From: Cherax quadricarinatus
Taxonomy: Eukaryota > Arthropoda > Malacostraca > Decapoda > Parastacidae
Direction of reading: 5' to 3'
Assembly (NCBI RefSeq): GCF_038502225.1
Contig: NC_091301.1
Location: forward strand, 19,254,347 to 19,318,346
Length of the DNA: 64,000 bases
Shown: positions 58,555 through 64,000 of the stretch, one piece after another
How positions within the stretch are numbered: the first letter of the stretch is position 1
Layout: every line of letters starts with the position of its first letter
Position numbers and translations under genes: made by a program
The notes under the pieces: model-generated
The model's input: the letters and a program-made list of their open reading frames with translations, nothing else
Told to the model about the DNA's origin: nothing
Database searches by the model: none

Positions 58555-60780
58555 ATCAATCAATTTTTATTTCCTTGCAAGATTACATTGAAATTATGAA
58601 ATTACAAAAATGAGTTGCAGTGCAAAGAGAGTCACTATCATGCCTAGGCATTATGGGCAGACTTAATTTAATGTCTTACAGATTACTTAATACTAAAGAA
58701 ATTGAACATAGTTTGTTTAAGTTGTACATTTTGTTTATTTATAGTAGACAGTAATTTTACTCAAATTACAATAGTTTCAATAGTAAATATTGAAATTATT
58801 TTATGGGAATATAACATTGTGAGTTGTTGAAACTGGTTTACAGTATGAGAATGCTACAATTGAGTATGTATTTATACTACAAGGTAGCTTTAATCAATAT
58901 ATGTACTTTGGGCGTCACGTTTTGTAGTTTTAAGATTTAGGTAATTGGGAGATTTTTTGGTAAAGTTAAATATTGAATATTTAGTTTAGGCTGAGTAAGT
59001 GATTTTTGAGAAAAGTCTTAAATTGATGTTCAGACCGGGTTGCTTTAGTATTTACTGGTAATGAATTCCAAATTTTGGGGCCCTTTATGTGCATAGAGTT
59101 TTTACAGTGTGATATGGACACGGGGTACATCAAAAAGAGAGATGTGTCTTGTGTTATGGTCGTGTGACCTGTTGAAGTTGGTGAGGAGAAGTTTGAGTGA
59201 AGGGCTTATGTTTGAATGAAGTGTTCTATGTATGTAGTAGGCACATGAGTAAGTATGGATGTTCTTTACGGTGAGCAGTTTTAGACTTTTGAATATTGGT
59301 GTAGTATGCTGTCGGGAATGGGAATCTGTTACCATTCTGACTGTAGCCTTTTTCTGGGTTATTAGTGGCCGTAGGTGATTCAATGTTGTTGAGCCCCATG
59401 TACAAATCCCATATGTGAGATAAAGGTAGATAAGTGAATGATACAGTGCAAGAAGAGCTGATTGTGGAACATAGTACCGTATCTTTGATAGTATGCCTAC
59501 TGTCTTAGAGATTTTCTTGGAAATTTGTTGTATATGTGTCTGGAATTTGAGGCTACTGTCAAGGTGGATTCCTAGGAATTTTCCCTCTGTGAGTCTTGTG
59601 ATGGGTAATCCGTTTAGCATTATGGAACATTTGCAGTGGGGCATTTGCAGCTCTGTTTCCAAACTGAATGAAATAGGTTTTGTCAGTATTGAGGGTAAGC
59701 TTATTAGTCATTATCCAGGTAGATATTTTCTGCAATTCGGCATTAACAGTGTTGGCCAGTATGACTGGGTTTGGGTGAGAGAAGACGTATGTAGAGTCAT
59801 CTGCAAATAATATGGGTTTGAGTAGTTGTGATGCATTCGGTATGTCATTGATGTAAATGAGAAAGAGGAGTGGGCCAAGGACACTTCCTTGTGGAACACC
59901 GACTGTGATTGGTTAAGTGGAAGAGTTTGCTCCATTTGTGTACCCATATTTGCTTCTGTTACTAAGTATGACTTTAGGTAGTTGAGGGAGTGCCCTCTTA
60001 TACCATAGTGTGTTAATTTAATGTGCAGAAAATCATGGCCGACAGTATCAAAAACTTGACGTAAATCAATGAAGATTCCCAGTGGGACTTCTTTCTTTTC
60101 GAGAGCAGTGTATATTAGCTCTAGCATGTGTATAATAGCATCATTTGTGCTTTTATTATTCCTGAATCCAAACGGACAGGGGTTTAGTATGTTGTGTGAG
60201 ACAAGGCAGGAATAGATCTGTCTATGAATTAATTTTTCATAGATTTTAGAGATCGGAGGTAAGTTAGAAATTGGTCTATAGTTATTTAAGTCCGCTTGAT
60301 CACCTCCTTTGTGGATCGGGGTGACCCTCGCCATTTTCAGAATTACTGGGAAGGTGGTGGATTCGATGGATTTGTTAGTGTTGCAGTTATTGGTGACAGT
60401 ACTTGTGGAGCTTTTTTGTACGTAAAAGGTGGTAAGTTATTTATGTCTCCTGTCTTGTTTTTAAGGGTGTTGATGATGAGCGAGACTTCATTTGGGTTGG
60501 TTGGGGCTAGGAATAGTGTATTCGGGTAAGTGCCCGTGAGGTAGTCTGATGAACGGGAGTTTGACATTGGGATTTTGCTCGCTAGATTCTTTCCTATGGT
60601 GGAGACGAAAACATTGAGTCTGTTTGCTGTTTCAGTTGGTGAGAGTAGGGGTTCGTCTGATTTTGTTAATTTGATTGTTTTGTTTTTGGACATCTTTTTA
60701 GTTCCTAGAATTTCGGATAGGGTTTTCCAGGTAATTTTCACGTCACCTTTTATGTTATGTAATCTGTTTTCATAATACAG
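58555..60780 (-). mobile_element. CR1/L2-group LINE, second family
   Basis: Minus strand. The 3' end has (ATTG)-type tail AATCAATCAATCAATTTTTA on the plus strand at 58,550-58,570 and the motif ATGCCTAGGCATTATGGG. Coding: MSNSRSSDYLTG and NKTGDINNLPPFTYKKAP (60,343-60,741), then ARVTPIHKGGDQADLNNYRP, CPFGFRNNKSTNDAIIHMLE and GIFIDLRQVFDTVGHDFLHI (motif A, altered context), then KPILFADDSTY (motif C, other frame), then EGKFLGIHLDSSLKFQTHIQ. Frame changes near 60,340, 59,930 and 59,700. 5' truncated. Confidence 0.87.
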
Positions 60781-61189
60781 TTTTTTTACCTAAATTTTTT
60801 TGACTTAAATTTGCCAAAAGATCTCCCAATTACCTAAATCTTAACACTTCAAAATTTAGATACCCAAAGTTCATAATAACTTAATACTACATTGTAGTAT
60901 AACTACCTGAATAAACTTACTTAATTACTTACTTACTTATTTACTTACTTACCTGCCCAAAACTATACTGCCTTACACCAAATTGTAGCATTCTCATACT
61001 GTAAACTACTTTCATCAACGTTCAATATTATATTCCAACAATATAATTTAAATATTTACCATTGATATACACTACCTACAAAATACTTTCAACTTGTACC
61101 AATGTAATAACCCCAGATTGTAATTTGAGTAAACTTACTGTCTTCTATAAATAAAAACAGATGTACAACTTAAACAAATTTCTCTAGTA
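60781..61189. other. AT-rich, no gene; LINE-like 3' remnants
   Basis: Pieces such as CTTACTTACTTATTTACTTA and TAGCATTCTCATACTGTAAA resemble, in reverse complement, the 3' UTR near 58,700-58,870. No coding sequence. Confidence 0.45.
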
Positions 61190-61605
61190 AGTAAGTAAGT
61201 TTATTCAGGTATACACAAATACAGTTACATAGAATTATCATACATAGCAGCATATGTGTAGAGAACCTAGGATAACCCAAAAAAGTCAGACAGAGTGACT
61301 TATTTCCATTGGGGTCCTTTTACCTTATTATTATAATATAAAGGTTATAATATTTTCTTATTATTCTACAATGAAGATAACATCTTATTATCATACTAAA
61401 AAGACTATCTACTACACGAGGGTCATTAAGACTATCTACAATACGAGGGTCATTACTAGGAATATGGTAAAATTTACACGTATGTTAGCTAAAAAATAGA
61501 AATTCATTCCCCTCCCTTTCTGTAGCTACATTCATCAGACACCTTTTGGCACTCTTCTTGAACTGGTTCATGCTATGACTGGCTTTGACATGTGCGGGCA
61601 GTCTG
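61190..61605 (-). mobile_element. LINE 3' portion, minus strand
   Basis: Same 3' end as at 57,408-57,545, followed by a short coding remnant similar to 53,830-53,920 (CTTGAACTGGTTCATGCTAT, TGACATGTGCGGGCAGTCTG). It breaks off in a GT/GC-rich stretch near 61,605-61,700. Confidence 0.7.
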
Positions 61606-61724
61606 TGTGCGTCCTTGTGTGTATGCATATATTTGTACGCTCGTGTGCACATGTCCGTGCGTGCGCCCTCGTGTGTGTATGTGCGCGCGCGCACTAGTGT
61701 GGGTGTATGATCCACTTAATATTT

Positions 61725-62590
<866 letters not shown>

Positions 62591-62662
62591 AACTAAACCT
62601 TTATTGCTGTACAATAAAAGGTGTTTGAAGCCTGTCCAATGACTACAAAGTTGTGCTCTCTC

Positions 62663-62675
62663 CCCCTAGTACTAT

Positions 62676-62714
<39 letters not shown>

Positions 62715-62890
62715 TTAACAATTTGAGCACATACAGAGGTACAAAAAAATACAGATAAGAGCAGCATGCCAAAGCCACTTATACTATGCATAGCATTACG
62801 GGCTGGCTTAAAATTAACTTAAGATTACTAAGCAATGATGAAATCAGTGATAAAACATTAATGTAAACAGATTTCTATAAAGCACAAGTG
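62663..62890 (-). mobile_element. LINE 3' end with (TTTA)n tail, minus strand
   Basis: (TATT)n at 62,667-62,716, then AACAATTTGAGCACATACAG and ATGCATAGCATTACGGGCTG, a 3' UTR related to those of the CR1/L2 LINEs (imperfect TGCCTAGGCA-type motif). Confidence 0.7.
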
Positions 62891-62899
62891 AGTATTACA

Positions 62900-63940
62900 A
62901 AGACAGGTCATCCTCATATCCGACATAGATAAGGATGTCAGCCACAGCACCGTGTCTTCCTTTGCAGATGACACCCGAATCTGCATGACAGTGTCTTCCA
63001 TTGCAGACACTGCAAGGCTCCAGGCGGACATCAACCAAATCTTTCAGTGGGCTGCAGAAAACAATATGAAGTTCAACGATGAGAAATTTCAATTACTCAG
63101 ATATGGTAAACATGAGGAAATTAAATCTTCATCAGAGTACAAAACAAATTCTGGCCACGAAATAGAGCGAAACACCAACGTCAAAGACCTGGGAGTGATT
63201 ATGTCGGAGGATCTCACCTTCAAGGACCATAACGTTGTATCAATCGCATCTGCTAGAAAAATGACAGGATGGATAATGAGAACCTTCAAAACTAGGGAGG
63301 CCAAGCCCATGATGACACTCTTCAGGTCACTTGTTCTATCTAGGCTGGAATATTGCTGCACTCTAACAGCACCTTTCAAGGCAGGTGAAATTGCCGACCT
63401 AGAAAATGTACAGAGAACTTTCACGGCGCGCATAACGGAGATAAAACACCTCAATTACTGGGAGCGCTTGAGGTTTCTAAACCTGTATTCCCTGGAACGC
63501 AGGAGGGAGAGATACATGATTATATACACCTGGAAAATCCTAGAGGGACTAGTACCGAACTTGCACACGAAAATCACTCACTACGAAAGCAAAAGACTTG
63601 GCAGACGATGCACCATCCCCCCAATGAAAAGCAGGGGTGTCACTAGCACGTTAAGAGACCATACAATAAGTGTCAGGGGCCCGAGACTGTTCAACTGCCT
63701 CCCAGCACACATAAGGGGGATTACCAACAGACCCCTGGCAGTCTTCAAGCTGGCACTGGACAAGCACCTAAAGTCAGTTCCTGATCAGCCGGGCTGTGGC
63801 TCGTACGTTGGTTTGCGTGCAGCCAGCAGCAACAGCCTGGTTGATCAGGCGCTGATCCACCAGGAGGCCTGGTCACAGACCGGGCCGCGGGGGCGTTGAC
63901 CCCCGAAACTCTCTCCAGGTAAACTCTCTCCAGGTAATGG
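62900..63940 (+). mobile_element. CR1-group LINE, third family, 5' truncated
   Basis: Carries the RT from just before motif C to the C-terminus, open without a break from 62,952 to 63,899. After the stop comes a short 3' UTR with CTCTCCAGGTAAA and CTCTCCAGGTAAT, a 14-bp unit present twice, presumably the element's tandem 3' tail. Confidence 0.88.
62952..63899 (+). CDS. CR1-group RT C-terminal half, open frame
   Basis: 315 codons: SSFADDTRICMTVSSIADTA (motif C), QWAAENNMKFNDEKFQLLRY, NVKDLGVIMSEDLTFKDHN, LFRSLVLSRLEYCCTLTAPF, YWERLRFLNLYSLERRRERY and the end KSVPDQPGCGSYVGLRAASS ... WSQTGPRGR. No stop or frame change, so the insertion is young. Motifs A and B are absent because of 5' truncation, so it cannot act as RT. 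Confidence 0.85.
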   Translation: MSSFADDTRICMTVSSIADTARLQADINQIFQWAAENNMKFNDEKFQLLRYGKHEEIKSSSEYKTNSGHEIERNTNVKDLGVIMSEDLTFKDHNVVSIASARKMTGWIMRTFKTREAKPMMTLFRSLVLSRLEYCCTLTAPFKAGEIADLENVQRTFTARITEIKHLNYWERLRFLNLYSLERRRERYMIIYTWKILEGLVPNLHTKITHYESKRLGRRCTIPPMKSRGVTSTLRDHTISVRGPRLFNCLPAHIRGITNRPLAVFKLALDKHLKSVPDQPGCGSYVGLRAASSNSLVDQALIHQEAWSQTGPRGR

Positions 63941-64000
63941 TTGCATGCATTGTTGTACATTCAGTAAAATGGAGTATTCTGTTAGGTAGTGTATTTAAAA

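Overview
The window is a stretch of a large, repeat-rich animal genome. The repeat families (CR1/L2-, RTE- and I-type LINEs with 3' ends I associate with decapods, Tigger/pogo transposons, TTAA-flanked elements, tRNA-Val-like SINEs) suggest a decapod crustacean, probably a crayfish. The species is an inference. I see only one host gene. It is a complete nuclear gene for mitochondrial ribosomal protein L15 (uL15m) on the minus strand, in six exons from 53,326 (ATG) down to 31,900 (stop). The exons join to 882 nt (293 aa plus stop), with GT-AG introns and consistent phases. Introns 1, 2 and 5 are filled with transposons.

Layout. 1-8,985: minus-strand BEL/Pao LTR retrotransposon (gag and pol, running off the left edge), then a second BEL/Pao gag cut by a TTAA element. 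8,985-13,490: Tigger transposons, two of them abutting, one carrying nested insertions. 13,600-16,600: CR1 tail, MITEs and a three-level nest (MITE > RTE tail > TTAA element). 17,636-31,240: one I-type LINE (ORF1, endonuclease, RT, RNase H, C-terminal zinc finger) split by a CR1/L2-type LINE that itself holds a Tigger, by a TTAA element, by a truncated CR1 and by a 935-bp insertion carrying three hammerhead-ribozyme motifs. 31,900-53,326: the mRpL15 gene with, in its introns, a Tc1 fragment, TTAA elements, a nearly intact Tigger, two RTE-like LINEs, MITEs, a CR1/L2 LINE copy, an ORF1-only LINE and SINEs. 53,430-64,000: 5' flank of the gene, then fragments of at least five LINEs, SINEs, another hammerhead-bearing insertion, and (GT)n tracts.

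The most notable signals are: (a) small hammerhead-ribozyme motifs of the type associated with Penelope-like elements, with base-pair covariation between copies visible inside the window; (b) a family of about 1.05-kb non-autonomous TTAA elements (piggyBac-like ends) in two terminal subfamilies, with insertion sites confirmed by empty homologous sites elsewhere in the window; (c) a short 160-170 bp retroposon built from the 5' head and 3' tail of the I-type LINE; (d) an ORF1-only (half-LINE) element; (e) a BEL/Pao gag-pol frame open except for two in-frame TAA codons. All family names come from reading motifs by eye; no database search was made.
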